Shown here piece after piece: positions 1-5,911 of a stretch of 7,265 nucleotides of DNA (its first letter is position 1; every line of letters begins with the position of its first letter). Where the stretch lies: assembly GCA_041191265.1 (NCBI GenBank), contig JBEEPE010000355.1, positions 1 to 7,265 of the forward strand. Reading direction: 5' to 3'. Under the pieces are notes generated by a model. It searched no databases. It saw only the letters and a list, made by a program, of their open reading frames with translations, and was not told the DNA's origin. The DNA is from JBEEPE01 sp041191265. GTDB lineage: Bacteria; Verrucomicrobiota; Verrucomicrobiia; Chthoniobacterales; Chthoniobacteraceae. A program made the position numbers and the translations under genes.

Positions 1-113
1 AGATGTTCCGTCAACTGATTAATCCGAGCAGTCAACAACGCAACCTGTACGTCAGCGCTCCCCGTGTCCTTCGCGTGCAACTGAAGCGCAACCGCTTCCT
101 GTGTCTGTGCCAT
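1..113 (-). CDS. rpsO: 30S ribosomal protein S15, N-terminal part (cut by left edge)
   Basis: S15 binds 16S rRNA early in assembly of the small subunit platform. Only the first 37 codons are present. The peptide contains the S15 signature DTGSADVQVALLTARINQLT (residues 16-35), followed by EH just before the edge. This matches the conserved DTGS..VQ.ALLT.RI..L..H block that precedes the rRNA-binding helices. The ATG at 113-111 is preceded by a good Shine-Dalgarno (AAGGAA, minus strand of 119-124). Upstream in frame there is a stop at 173-171 and no other ATG, GTG or TTG, so the start is secure. The N-terminus is about five residues shorter than in E. coli S15. It lies 69 bases after the rhomboid-like gene on the same strand, and I see no convincing terminator or promoter in that gap, so it may share the upstream transcript. 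Identity is certain by motif; the rest of the gene is outside the window. Confidence 0.93.
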   Translation of the reverse strand, partial: MAQTQEAVALQLHAKDTGSADVQVALLTARINQLTEH

Positions 114-182
114 AAATCTTCCTTTGTCTTGTTTCGTGAGCCTCGAATCATCAAGCAGCAGCGCGGGAAATCAAGAAGGTTT

Positions 183-983
183 TCAGGAAACTGACCCGTC
201 AACGCGCCGAGGCAGGTGATCCTCACAGTATTCAGCGCCATCGCCCGCCACTCGAAAATCCAGCTCAGGATTTGTTCGATCCGTCCTTCCGCAACGAGAA
301 CAACAGTGAAAAGCCTCCAAAACAATCTCCACCCGACCCCCAACACGCCCACTCGACCGCCTGCCCTTCCACGCAACAAATCCACGCCAAAGCGCCAAAC
401 CAAACATCCCCAAGAAATGACTCATGGCGACCAAGATTCCAAACCGCCCACGCCACCCAGCGGAAAAAAACAAAATGAGCACGTAAAGCGCATCTAACGC
501 CGCCAGCCAAACAATCCGAACCGGGATGATCATGAACGCCAAAACCGTCATGTCCGGATAGAAGAACGCGAAGGCAAAAATCAACGTGTTATTTAGCAAA
601 AACCCCATCTCCCCCTGGCCCGAAATCAGTGCACCAGCCGCTGAAGTTAGTAGCCCCAAACCGTAAAACAGATTCAAACGCACCCTCCCCATCGCGCGCT
701 CCAAACCCTCCCCAATCCACGTCAAAAACATTAGGTAAAAAATCACCGCCACCCAATCCGGTAGAATCCCCCCGACGCTCGGAACAAATGCCTGAGTCAC
801 AATCCGCCAGACCTGCCCGTTCATCAACGCTTCTGGGTCCAACCGCACCGCATCACGGAACCCCGGATTGAACGTGCAAAGCACAAACGTCAGCCCATTT
901 AAAATCGCAACCCACAACAATAAATGCGGAATCGCGTACCGACCAAACTTTCGCTCTAAATCGTCCATCAAGTTGGGCGTCAC
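183..983 (-). CDS. Rhomboid-fold membrane protein lacking the catalytic serine, with C-terminal zinc-ribbon-like tail
   Basis: This is a polytopic membrane protein of 266 residues from the GTG at 983. Rhomboid features seen: an N-terminal hydrophobic helix (about 19-38), a GQVWRIVTQAFVP block (56-68) matching the family's G..WR..T..F motif, an IGEGLERAMG block (90-99) matching the GG..E...G after TM2, and MSHFLGMFGLAL (187-198) matching the last-helix His motif. The GxSG serine is absent: the expected stretch reads GEMGFLLNN (124-132). The TM2 His and Asn also seem replaced (Ala and Tyr by my alignment). It is therefore probably a non-proteolytic rhomboid that binds or chaperones membrane proteins. 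The soluble tail has CSRC (228-231) and CEDH (253-256), a likely zinc site. Start choice: an open frame reaches a TTG at 1010, but the AGGAGG ribosome site at 997-1002 lies inside that stretch, which favours GTG 983; ATG 968 is the other option. The gene follows mlaD by 55 bases. The fold is fairly sure; the function is unknown. Confidence 0.8.
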   Translation of the reverse strand: MTPNLMDDLERKFGRYAIPHLLLWVAILNGLTFVLCTFNPGFRDAVRLDPEALMNGQVWRIVTQAFVPSVGGILPDWVAVIFYLMFLTWIGEGLERAMGRVRLNLFYGLGLLTSAAGALISGQGEMGFLLNNTLIFAFAFFYPDMTVLAFMIIPVRIVWLAALDALYVLILFFSAGWRGRFGILVAMSHFLGMFGLALWRGFVAWKGRRSSGRVGGRVEIVLEAFHCCSRCGRTDRTNPELDFRVAGDGAEYCEDHLPRRVDGSVS

Positions 984-996
984 ATTCCCCCCACGT

Positions 997-1002
997 CCTC
1001 CT
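997..1002 (-). promoter_or_regulatory. Shine-Dalgarno AGGAGG for the rhomboid-like gene
   Basis: The minus strand reads AGGAGG here, a perfect anti-16S match, 13 bases before the in-frame GTG at 983-981. A G-run (987-992) lies 3 bases before that GTG. It decides the start: a TTG at 1010 would place this site inside the coding region. Spacing to the GTG is long, so the exact start is not certain. Confidence 0.55.
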
Positions 1003-1038
1003 GAGGGCAACCCGAAATCAAGCGGCCAAGACGGTCAT

Positions 1039-1905
1039 CTACTTCTTCTTGGGAACATCTGCCTCCAGCGGACGGTCCTTGTAAAACAAAACACCCGAGC
1101 GCCTCAGGTTCAAAATCAACGCTTTGAGATTTTCGGCCGTTTCCTTGTCTTTCATTAACGTTGTCAAAGGACCCTTCCCCTCCGCAGCCTCCTTCATCAG
1201 TTTTTGCAACGAATCCGCCGCCGCATTCGCTTTTTTCGCCATGCTGCGAAAATCCGCCGCCGCGGCGTTAATGTCTTCGACCCCTTTGGAACTGAGCTCC
1301 GAAGCCAACTTCCGGAAGTCCTCAGAAGTCTCCCCCAAGTTCACCATCATCTTGTCCCAAGACGCCAAGTTCTGCTCGCTCAGCAACCGCGAGTTAATCG
1401 CCCCCGTCAGCGTCTGAATGTGCGCCAAACTCTCCGATAACTGCGCGAGCACCTGAGAGCCTTTCTGCGTCATATCCTCCAACCCGCCAAGTTTCGACCC
1501 CTCGACCACCTCCCCCGAACGCCACACCTCCTTTGGGTCAAATCCTTCGGAAGGTGTCACCTCAATGTACTTGTCACCCAACAAGTTAACACTTCCAATC
1601 ACAAAGCTCGATTGCCGAGGAATCTTCACGTCGCCTCTCACCTTGACGCGTACCGCAACCTTGAAAGAGTCCCCAACCAGCTTCGGGTTATCCTCCACAA
1701 ACCCGATTTTAGCCCCCGCCAACATCACGTCACTCCCTGACACCAAGCCCGACGCATTAGGGAAAACAACGTTCAAAACATACGCACTCCCCATGCCCTG
1801 ACCGCGCTTTCCAAAGACAATCACCATCGCAGCGATCACCGAAAGACCCGTCAAAAAGAAGACGCCCACCCAAACTTCCAACCGCCGCTGTTTGTTCGTT
1901 TCCAT
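1039..1905 (-). CDS. mlaD: MlaD family MCE-domain lipid-transport protein
   Basis: This is the periplasmic substrate-binding component of an Mla-type phospholipid transporter, anchored in the inner membrane. The 288-residue protein has a short basic N-terminus, one membrane helix (about 12-32) and an MCE domain (about 42-118). The domain has the typical FPNASGLVSGSDVMLAGAKIG segment near its start (written here from 48 to 68) and ends in the LLGDKYIEVTPS strand (108-119). A long, mostly helical, hydrophilic region follows (about 140-275), with the G.GPL..LMKD...NL..L pattern common near the end of long MCE proteins, and a KKK terminus. E. coli MlaD is only about 183 residues, so this is the long-tailed form; such tails often form helical bundles or tunnels in MCE hexamers. 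It lies 29 bases after mlaF. No strong Shine-Dalgarno is seen next to the ATG; a GAGGGG lies about 20 bases upstream. The family call is secure; lipid specificity cannot be read. Confidence 0.9.
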   Translation of the reverse strand: METNKQRRLEVWVGVFFLTGLSVIAAMVIVFGKRGQGMGSAYVLNVVFPNASGLVSGSDVMLAGAKIGFVEDNPKLVGDSFKVAVRVKVRGDVKIPRQSSFVIGSVNLLGDKYIEVTPSEGFDPKEVWRSGEVVEGSKLGGLEDMTQKGSQVLAQLSESLAHIQTLTGAINSRLLSEQNLASWDKMMVNLGETSEDFRKLASELSSKGVEDINAAAADFRSMAKKANAAADSLQKLMKEAAEGKGPLTTLMKDKETAENLKALILNLRRSGVLFYKDRPLEADVPKKK

Positions 1906-1934
1906 GGATATCCGTTAATCACACATCCCCTCAC

Positions 1935-2690
1935 CTATCCCTCCCGACTCCGTCCCTCAATGAAATCACGCAAAATCGGGTCCTTCGACGCGCGGGCCTC
2001 CTCCGGACTTCCCTGCGAGTAAACGGCCCCCTCGTGCAGAAAAACGAGATGGTCTGCAGTATGAAACGCTGTCCTCATGTCGTGCGTTACGACAACCGAT
2101 GTCACCTTTAACCGCTCCTGAAGCCTCCGAATCAAATGGTTAATGGAATCCGTCGCAATCGGGTCCAGGCCTGTCGTTGGCTCGTCATACAAAATACACG
2201 CCGGACGTGACACGATCGTTCTCGCAAGCCCCACCCGCTTCCGCATCCCTCCACTCAGCTGGTCCGGCATTTTCATCTCCTCCCCCGCCAACCCAACCAT
2301 CTCTAGCGCCTCATTCACTCTGAAGCGAATCTCCTCCTCGTCCCGCACCCCGCTCTCGCGCAGTGGAAAAGCTAAGTTCCCGCCGACACTCATCGAGTCA
2401 AACAACGCCGCTCCCTGAAACAGCATCCCAACCTTCCGGCGAATCCGAACAAACTCCTCCTCGCTCATCGCTGACACCTCCTCCCCGTCCACCTCAATCC
2501 GTCCAGAATCGGCTCGCATCAATCCAATAAAGTGCTTGAGCAAAACGCTTTTTCCGCATCCGGAACGGCCCAAAACTACCGTCGTACCGCCCCGGGGAAT
2601 GTCCATATCCAGCCCACGTAACACCGCCTGATCGCCAAACCGCTTTGTCACTCCGCGAACACTGATCATTAAATCCAGCGGGGCACTCAT
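1935..2690 (-). CDS. mlaF: ABC transporter ATPase of the Mla lipid-transport complex
   Basis: This cytoplasmic ATPase powers MlaE-mediated lipid movement. All nucleotide-binding motifs are intact in the 251-residue protein: Walker A GRSGCGKS (41-48), Q-loop LFQGAALFDS with Q92, signature LSGGM (145-149), Walker B CILYDE (165-170) with catalytic E170, D-loop GLD (174-176) and switch His in VTHD (H203). The LFQ.AALFDS..V..N..FPL segment and the LSGGMRKRVGLAR signature are characteristic of the Mla/Ttg2A/Mkl group rather than of importer ATPases in general. Its ATG overlaps the mlaE stop as ATGA (2687-2690), so it is likely translationally coupled to mlaE. Length matches the family (E. coli MlaF is about 269). 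Immediate linkage to mlaE and mlaD settles the role. Confidence 0.95.
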   Translation of the reverse strand: MSAPLDLMISVRGVTKRFGDQAVLRGLDMDIPRGGTTVVLGRSGCGKSVLLKHFIGLMRADSGRIEVDGEEVSAMSEEEFVRIRRKVGMLFQGAALFDSMSVGGNLAFPLRESGVRDEEEIRFRVNEALEMVGLAGEEMKMPDQLSGGMRKRVGLARTIVSRPACILYDEPTTGLDPIATDSINHLIRRLQERLKVTSVVVTHDMRTAFHTADHLVFLHEGAVYSQGSPEEARASKDPILRDFIEGRSREG

Positions 2691-3463
2691 GCAGGAAAAA
2701 TAAGATTTAAAGCAAAGGACAAGAAAAAGTTAGCAATGAGGACGACCAGTGATGCAATCACCACCGCTTCCGTAGGGGCCCTGCCCACCCCAGCCGCTCC
2801 ATTCTTCGCCCGTAACCCTTGGTCACAGGCGATAAATCCAATCACCAACGCAAACGCAAATCCCTTCACCAAAGCCATTTTGATGTCTCGCCCAGTCGTA
2901 AACTTCAGCATATTCGTGACGTAATACGCGTGCGAAACCCCTAACACCCGAACCGCCACCAGATATCCCGCCGTTACCGCCACCCCAATGCACTCCGCAA
3001 CCAGAAGCGGGGCAGAGGACAACAACGCAGCCACCCTCGGAACCACCAGATAATCTACCGGATCAACCCCCATCGCCCGAAGGGCATCCACCTGCTCCGT
3101 CACCTTCATCGTCCCAATCTCCGCCGCGATCGCCGCTCCAACCCGTCCGCTCAACATCAATGCCGTCAAGACCGGTCCCAGTTCGCGAAACATCGACACT
3201 GAAACCACCGCCCCCACCGCCGAATCCATCCCCAAACGATGAAACTGAAAAAACGTCTGCGCCGCGAACACTGCTCCCGTGAATGCCCCCGTAACCAGCA
3301 CCACTAACTGCGAACGCGCTCCAATCTCCACAATCTGTCGCAGGTACAAATCCCGACGAAATGGGCGACGCCAAAAACTCGTCACCGTGTCCTTCCCCAA
3401 CAACACCAAGCGCCCGAAGTATTCGGACACTCCCATGACTGTTCCGCCGACACCCGTGAACAT
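2687..3463 (-). CDS. mlaE: MlaE family ABC transporter permease
   Basis: This is the inner-membrane permease of the Mla complex, forming the lipid path between MlaF and MlaD. The 258-residue protein has an amphipathic N-terminal region, then several hydrophobic segments (about 50-75, 82-105, 143-170, 195-215 and 232-257). The family hallmark is between 113 and 135: AAEIGTMKVTEQVDALRAMG, followed by VDP, the conserved cytoplasmic coupling segment. FRELGP (92-97) and SGRVGAA (105-111) are also typical. Start: the ATG at 3463 has no Shine-Dalgarno; an internal ATG at 3436 (codon 10) has a weak GGCGGAA about 8 bases before it and would give 249 residues. Both lengths fit the family. It is first of a minus-strand run mlaE-mlaF-mlaD and divergent from tatA. 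Confidence 0.93.
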   Translation of the reverse strand: MFTGVGGTVMGVSEYFGRLVLLGKDTVTSFWRRPFRRDLYLRQIVEIGARSQLVVLVTGAFTGAVFAAQTFFQFHRLGMDSAVGAVVSVSMFRELGPVLTALMLSGRVGAAIAAEIGTMKVTEQVDALRAMGVDPVDYLVVPRVAALLSSAPLLVAECIGVAVTAGYLVAVRVLGVSHAYYVTNMLKFTTGRDIKMALVKGFAFALVIGFIACDQGLRAKNGAAGVGRAPTEAVVIASLVVLIANFFLSFALNLIFPA

Positions 3464-3469
3464 ACACGG

Positions 3470-3498
3470 ATTGCAACGTGAATGAGCCGTTGAATCAA
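3470..3498 (-). promoter_or_regulatory. Candidate sigma70-type promoter for the mlaEFD run
   Basis: On the minus strand TTGATT (3498-3493) is followed after exactly 17 bases by TGCAAT (3475-3470). Each hexamer matches 4 of 6 consensus positions. The predicted transcript would start near 3463, at or next to the first mlaE ATG, which would make that start leaderless or favour the internal ATG at 3436. The match is modest and could be chance; it is the best-placed candidate in the divergent region. Confidence 0.3.
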
Positions 3499-3595
3499 GT
3501 GCGCCGAAAACTTAGTGCTCCAAAATGCTTAGGAAGAGAAACTCCGCCAGACGGGAAATCGTCCGTTGCGACAGCCCCACCCAAGTGCTACAAAC

Positions 3596-3602
3596 AGGAA
3601 AG
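3596..3602 (+). promoter_or_regulatory. Ribosome binding site of tatA
   Basis: AGGAAAG lies 10 bases before the ATG at 3613. It fixes the tatA start: the same frame is open back to an ATG at 3478, but that longer version would add 45 residues of unconserved sequence before a normal TatA N-terminus. Confidence 0.6.
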
Positions 3603-3612
3603 TAAAAATACT

Positions 3613-3948
3613 ATGGCCACCTCTCCCCTGTTCGGACTTCTCGGAAACTTCGCCGGCCCTGATATGCTCATCATCTTCATCGTTATCCTTCTTCTGTTCG
3701 GTGCGAAGAAACTACCTGAACTCGCTCGCGGCATGGGTCAGGCCGTCAAAGAGTTCTCCAAAGCAAAGGACTCTTTGCACGATGAGCTTAACCGCCCTGT
3801 CGTGACAGACACTTCCCATTCGTACCACGCAGATCCACACCATGCGGATTCGCATCACTCTTCAGCAACACCAGCAACCAATGTTGCTCCAACGGCTCCC
3901 GCAACGCCGGCCAACGGAAGCGATTCGGCACCCAAGCCGAACGCATAA
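3613..3948 (+). CDS. tatA: Twin-arginine translocase subunit TatA/TatE with histidine-rich tail
   Basis: TatA oligomers form the protein-conducting element of the Tat system, which exports folded proteins across the inner membrane. The 111-residue protein has a short N-terminus, a membrane helix with GPDMLIIFIVILLLF (15-29), the FG hinge (29-30) and an amphipathic helix beginning AKKLPELARGMGQAVKEFSK (31-50). These are the defining TatA features; the FGAKKLPELARG block is nearly canonical. After residue 60 the tail is low-complexity: six histidines between 69 and 82, then an Ala/Pro/Thr-rich segment to the end. The start at 3613 is chosen from the Shine-Dalgarno and because it places the helix at the normal distance from the N-terminus. 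No tatC or tatB is in the window. The gene is divergent from mlaE and followed by an intrinsic terminator, so it may be monocistronic. TatA versus TatE cannot be told apart. Confidence 0.93.
   Translation: MATSPLFGLLGNFAGPDMLIIFIVILLLFGAKKLPELARGMGQAVKEFSKAKDSLHDELNRPVVTDTSHSYHADPHHADSHHSSATPATNVAPTAPATPANGSDSAPKPNA
3826..3855 (+). repeat. Two-copy 15-base tandem repeat coding HADPH/HADSH in the TatA tail
   Basis: Positions 3826-3840 and 3841-3855 are adjacent in-frame units sharing 10 of 15 bases. All five differences are transitions. They encode HADPH and HADSH. An old in-frame duplication is likely, though selection for a His-rich tail with codon drift could look the same. Confidence 0.5.
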
Positions 3949-3971
3949 CCCCCCACAAAGCTCCCGCAGCG

Positions 3972-4003
3972 AAGCCCCGCCTCAAGCGGGGCTTTTCGTT
4001 TTT
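3972..4003 (+). terminator. Intrinsic terminator after tatA
   Basis: A perfect 9-bp stem, AAGCCCCGC (3972-3980) with GCGGGGCTT (3986-3994), closes a CTCAA loop and is followed by TTCGTTTTT (3995-4003). It begins 23 bases after the tatA stop and ends only 20 bases before the next ATG. It should end tatA transcripts. Confidence 0.9.
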
Positions 4004-4023
4004 GGCGCTGGCTCTCCACCGAT

Positions 4024-4941
4024 ATGAGAACGCTCCCACCGCACCGGATTGCTGCTTTTACAGCCCTGCTCATCGCTGTTCTTAAACCGCTTTCGAGCGC
4101 CGAAGAGCCAGTCATCTTCACCACATTCAATGTTCAGAACTACGAGACCGATGCCTCGCCAAAGCATCCGGCAAAATCGGAAGCATCCATCACCGCCCTG
4201 ATTCAAGCCCTCTCACAAATCAAGCCAGACCTGCTTGGCGTCAGTGAGATGGGTTCACTGAATGCCCTCAAAAATCTCCAACACCGCCTCAACTCTGCCG
4301 GTATCCCTCTGCCCCACTCCGAATGGGTCAACGGCCCTGACCCCGACCGTCACCTCGCGCTGCTATCCAAGTTCCCTTTTGCGAAAAAAAACGACGCATC
4401 GCTCCGCGAGTATACGCTGGGGACCAAGCCCTTCGCCGTCCGCCGCGGATTCTTGGACGTCACCGTTCAGGTCAATCCCACCTACCAACTCCGACTCGTC
4501 GGCGCGCACCTCAAGTCAAAACTTCCCGTGCCCGAAGATGAATCTGTCGTACGCCGACACGAGGCCGCCAAACTGCGCGAACATCTGGACGACATCCTTG
4601 ATGAAAATCCCGAGACCAATCTGCTCGTTTACGGGGATCTGAACGACACTCGCGAGTCACCTCCGATTCGAGAACTAGTCCGGTTTCGAGGCAGAAACGC
4701 GCTCTTTGAACTTCCGGCAGCCGACCATCTCGGTGACCGTTGGACGCATTATTGGAAAACCGCCGACACGTACGCACGGATCGACTATCTGCTCGCCAGC
4801 TTTGCTCTACTCCCAGAAATTCCAGAGAAACGAGGATGGATTCTAAGAACGGACAACTGGCTGGAAGCCAGTGATCACCGTCCGGTCAGTGTCAACATAC
4901 TCCCGGTCGAGACCCAAAAAAAGATTCGCCAAAAACGCTAA
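4024..4941 (+). CDS. Secreted endonuclease/exonuclease/phosphatase (EEP) family hydrolase
   Basis: This is a metal-dependent phosphodiesterase or nuclease-type hydrolase of the DNase I-like EEP fold, probably exported to the periplasm or outside. The 305-residue protein begins with a Sec-type signal peptide: basic start, hydrophobic AAFTALLIAVL (10-20), likely cleavage after SSA (24-26). There is no twin-arginine motif. Active-site residues expected for the fold are all visible: N36 in FNVQNY, E75 in VSEMGS, H162 in GAHLKSK, D205 and N207 in YGDLND, D254 in RIDYLL, and D284-H285 in SDHRPV. The C-terminus is basic (KKIRQKR). The substrate cannot be read: nucleic acid, phosphoinositide-like, sphingomyelin-like or other phosphodiesters are all possible. 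The start has no Shine-Dalgarno but places the signal peptide correctly. The gene follows the tatA terminator by 20 bases and precedes the symporter gene by 12. Confidence 0.87.
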   Translation: MRTLPPHRIAAFTALLIAVLKPLSSAEEPVIFTTFNVQNYETDASPKHPAKSEASITALIQALSQIKPDLLGVSEMGSLNALKNLQHRLNSAGIPLPHSEWVNGPDPDRHLALLSKFPFAKKNDASLREYTLGTKPFAVRRGFLDVTVQVNPTYQLRLVGAHLKSKLPVPEDESVVRRHEAAKLREHLDDILDENPETNLLVYGDLNDTRESPPIRELVRFRGRNALFELPAADHLGDRWTHYWKTADTYARIDYLLASFALLPEIPEKRGWILRTDNWLEASDHRPVSVNILPVETQKKIRQKR

Positions 4942-4953
4942 CACACCAAACGC

Positions 4954-5886
4954 ATGGCCCGATTTTTTCAGTGGTTTAACAACCTCTACCCCGTGTGGCT
5001 TCTCAGCCTCTCAATCGCGGCCTTTCTCCATCCCCCAGCAATGCTCTGGTTCGGAAAAAGCCACATCTTTTGGTCTCTCGCAGCCTCCATGTTGGGAATG
5101 GGGCTCACCCTCAGTCTTGATGATTTTCGTACCGTCGCACGCATGCCCGGCGCCGTAAGTCTCGGCTTTGTCGCACAGTACACCCTCATGCCTTTCTGCG
5201 GTTGGTGCGTCACAAAAATCCTCAATCTTGAAAACGCCATGGCGGTAGGCGTCATCTTGGTCGCGTGCTGTCCAGGTGGTATGGCGTCAAACATGATCAC
5301 CTATCTCGCGCGAGCGAATGTGGCCCTCTCCGTCATTCTCACCCTCGCATCCACCCTCCTCGCATTCATTTTCACCCCGCTCTGGGCCTCTAAACTGGCC
5401 GGTCAATACGTTCCGGTTGATGCCTTGGGCATGTGCATCTCCGCGCTGCAGTTGACCGTCGCACCCGTTGTGCTCGGCGTCCTCATCCGCTGGCGAACCC
5501 CTGCGCTGGCAGACCGTATCGGAGCATGCGGTCCAACCGTCGCCGTACTCGCATTCACGCTCGTCACTGGTGGCATCGTCGCCGCCAGCGCCAAAGACAT
5601 TGCGGCCCACTTCGGGAAACTTGCCCTTGCCGCCCTCCTGCTCCACCTCTTTGGCTTCGCCCTTGGCTACATCATCCCCCGCCTGTTCCGGTACCCTGAA
5701 TCCATCGCGCGCACCGTCAGTATCGAAGTCGGCATGCAGAACGGTGGCATGGCCGCATCGCTCGCCCGCCAACATTTTCCAACGCTCCCGCTCGCAGCCG
5801 CGGCCGCCGTCTTCAGTGGCGTCATGCAAAACATCATCGGTGGGCTAGCTGCCGCCGTCTGGAAACGAAAAACACCGGACGCTTAG
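4954..5886 (+). CDS. Bile acid:sodium symporter (BASS) family transporter
   Basis: This is an inner-membrane sodium-coupled transporter for an organic anion. The 310-residue length fits the bacterial BASS family and the protein is hydrophobic throughout, with about 9-10 membrane segments. Family motifs: MLGMGLTLSLDDF (46-58), CCPGGMASN (105-113) and SIEVGMQNGGMA (256-267), the latter two from the crossed, broken helices. Residues equivalent to the two sodium sites of the Neisseria ASBT structure are present at a constant offset: S112, N113, S126, T130 and E258 for one site, and Q75, E258 and Q262 for the other (assignment from memory of that structure). Sodium coupling is therefore likely retained. 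Bacterial relatives move bile acids, pantothenate precursors, pyruvate-like or other small acids; the substrate is not readable. The linked aldolase and kinase suggest a small organic or sugar acid. No Shine-Dalgarno is seen; the start is 12 bases after the EEP gene. Confidence 0.9.
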   Translation: MARFFQWFNNLYPVWLLSLSIAAFLHPPAMLWFGKSHIFWSLAASMLGMGLTLSLDDFRTVARMPGAVSLGFVAQYTLMPFCGWCVTKILNLENAMAVGVILVACCPGGMASNMITYLARANVALSVILTLASTLLAFIFTPLWASKLAGQYVPVDALGMCISALQLTVAPVVLGVLIRWRTPALADRIGACGPTVAVLAFTLVTGGIVAASAKDIAAHFGKLALAALLLHLFGFALGYIIPRLFRYPESIARTVSIEVGMQNGGMAASLARQHFPTLPLAAAAAVFSGVMQNIIGGLAAAVWKRKTPDA

Positions 5887-5911
5887 GCGATCATCACCAC
5901 AACTGCACGGG

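Noticed and set aside
114..182. Promoter or S15 autoregulatory leader structure before rpsO
   Set aside because: TTGATT is present but no acceptable -10 lies at the right distance, and I could not find a pseudoknot or hairpin convincing enough to report.
32..403. 123-codon minus-strand open frame bridging the rhomboid-like gene and rpsO
   Set aside because: It crosses two genes that are read in other frames with clear family motifs and shows no domain of its own.
3063..3476. 137-codon minus-strand open frame overlapping mlaE
   Set aside because: It is Gly/Asp-rich without motifs and in another frame of mlaE, whose conserved family segments show which frame is real.
3566..3594. TTGCGA, 17 bases, TACAAA as a plus-strand promoter for tatA
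   Set aside because: The spacing is ideal and each hexamer matches 4 of 6, but transcription would begin near 3601, inside the AGGAAAG ribosome site (3596-3602), and would remove it. Not listed as a feature.
3478..3612. 45-codon N-terminal extension of tatA from the ATG at 3478
   Set aside because: It would put unconserved residues before the TatA membrane helix. The Shine-Dalgarno and the usual TatA length support the ATG at 3613.
5287..5829. 180-codon open frame on the minus strand inside the BASS gene
   Set aside because: It is antisense to a clearly conserved membrane protein, its sequence is highly charged and low in complexity, and no domain is recognisable. It follows from the codon bias of the sense gene.
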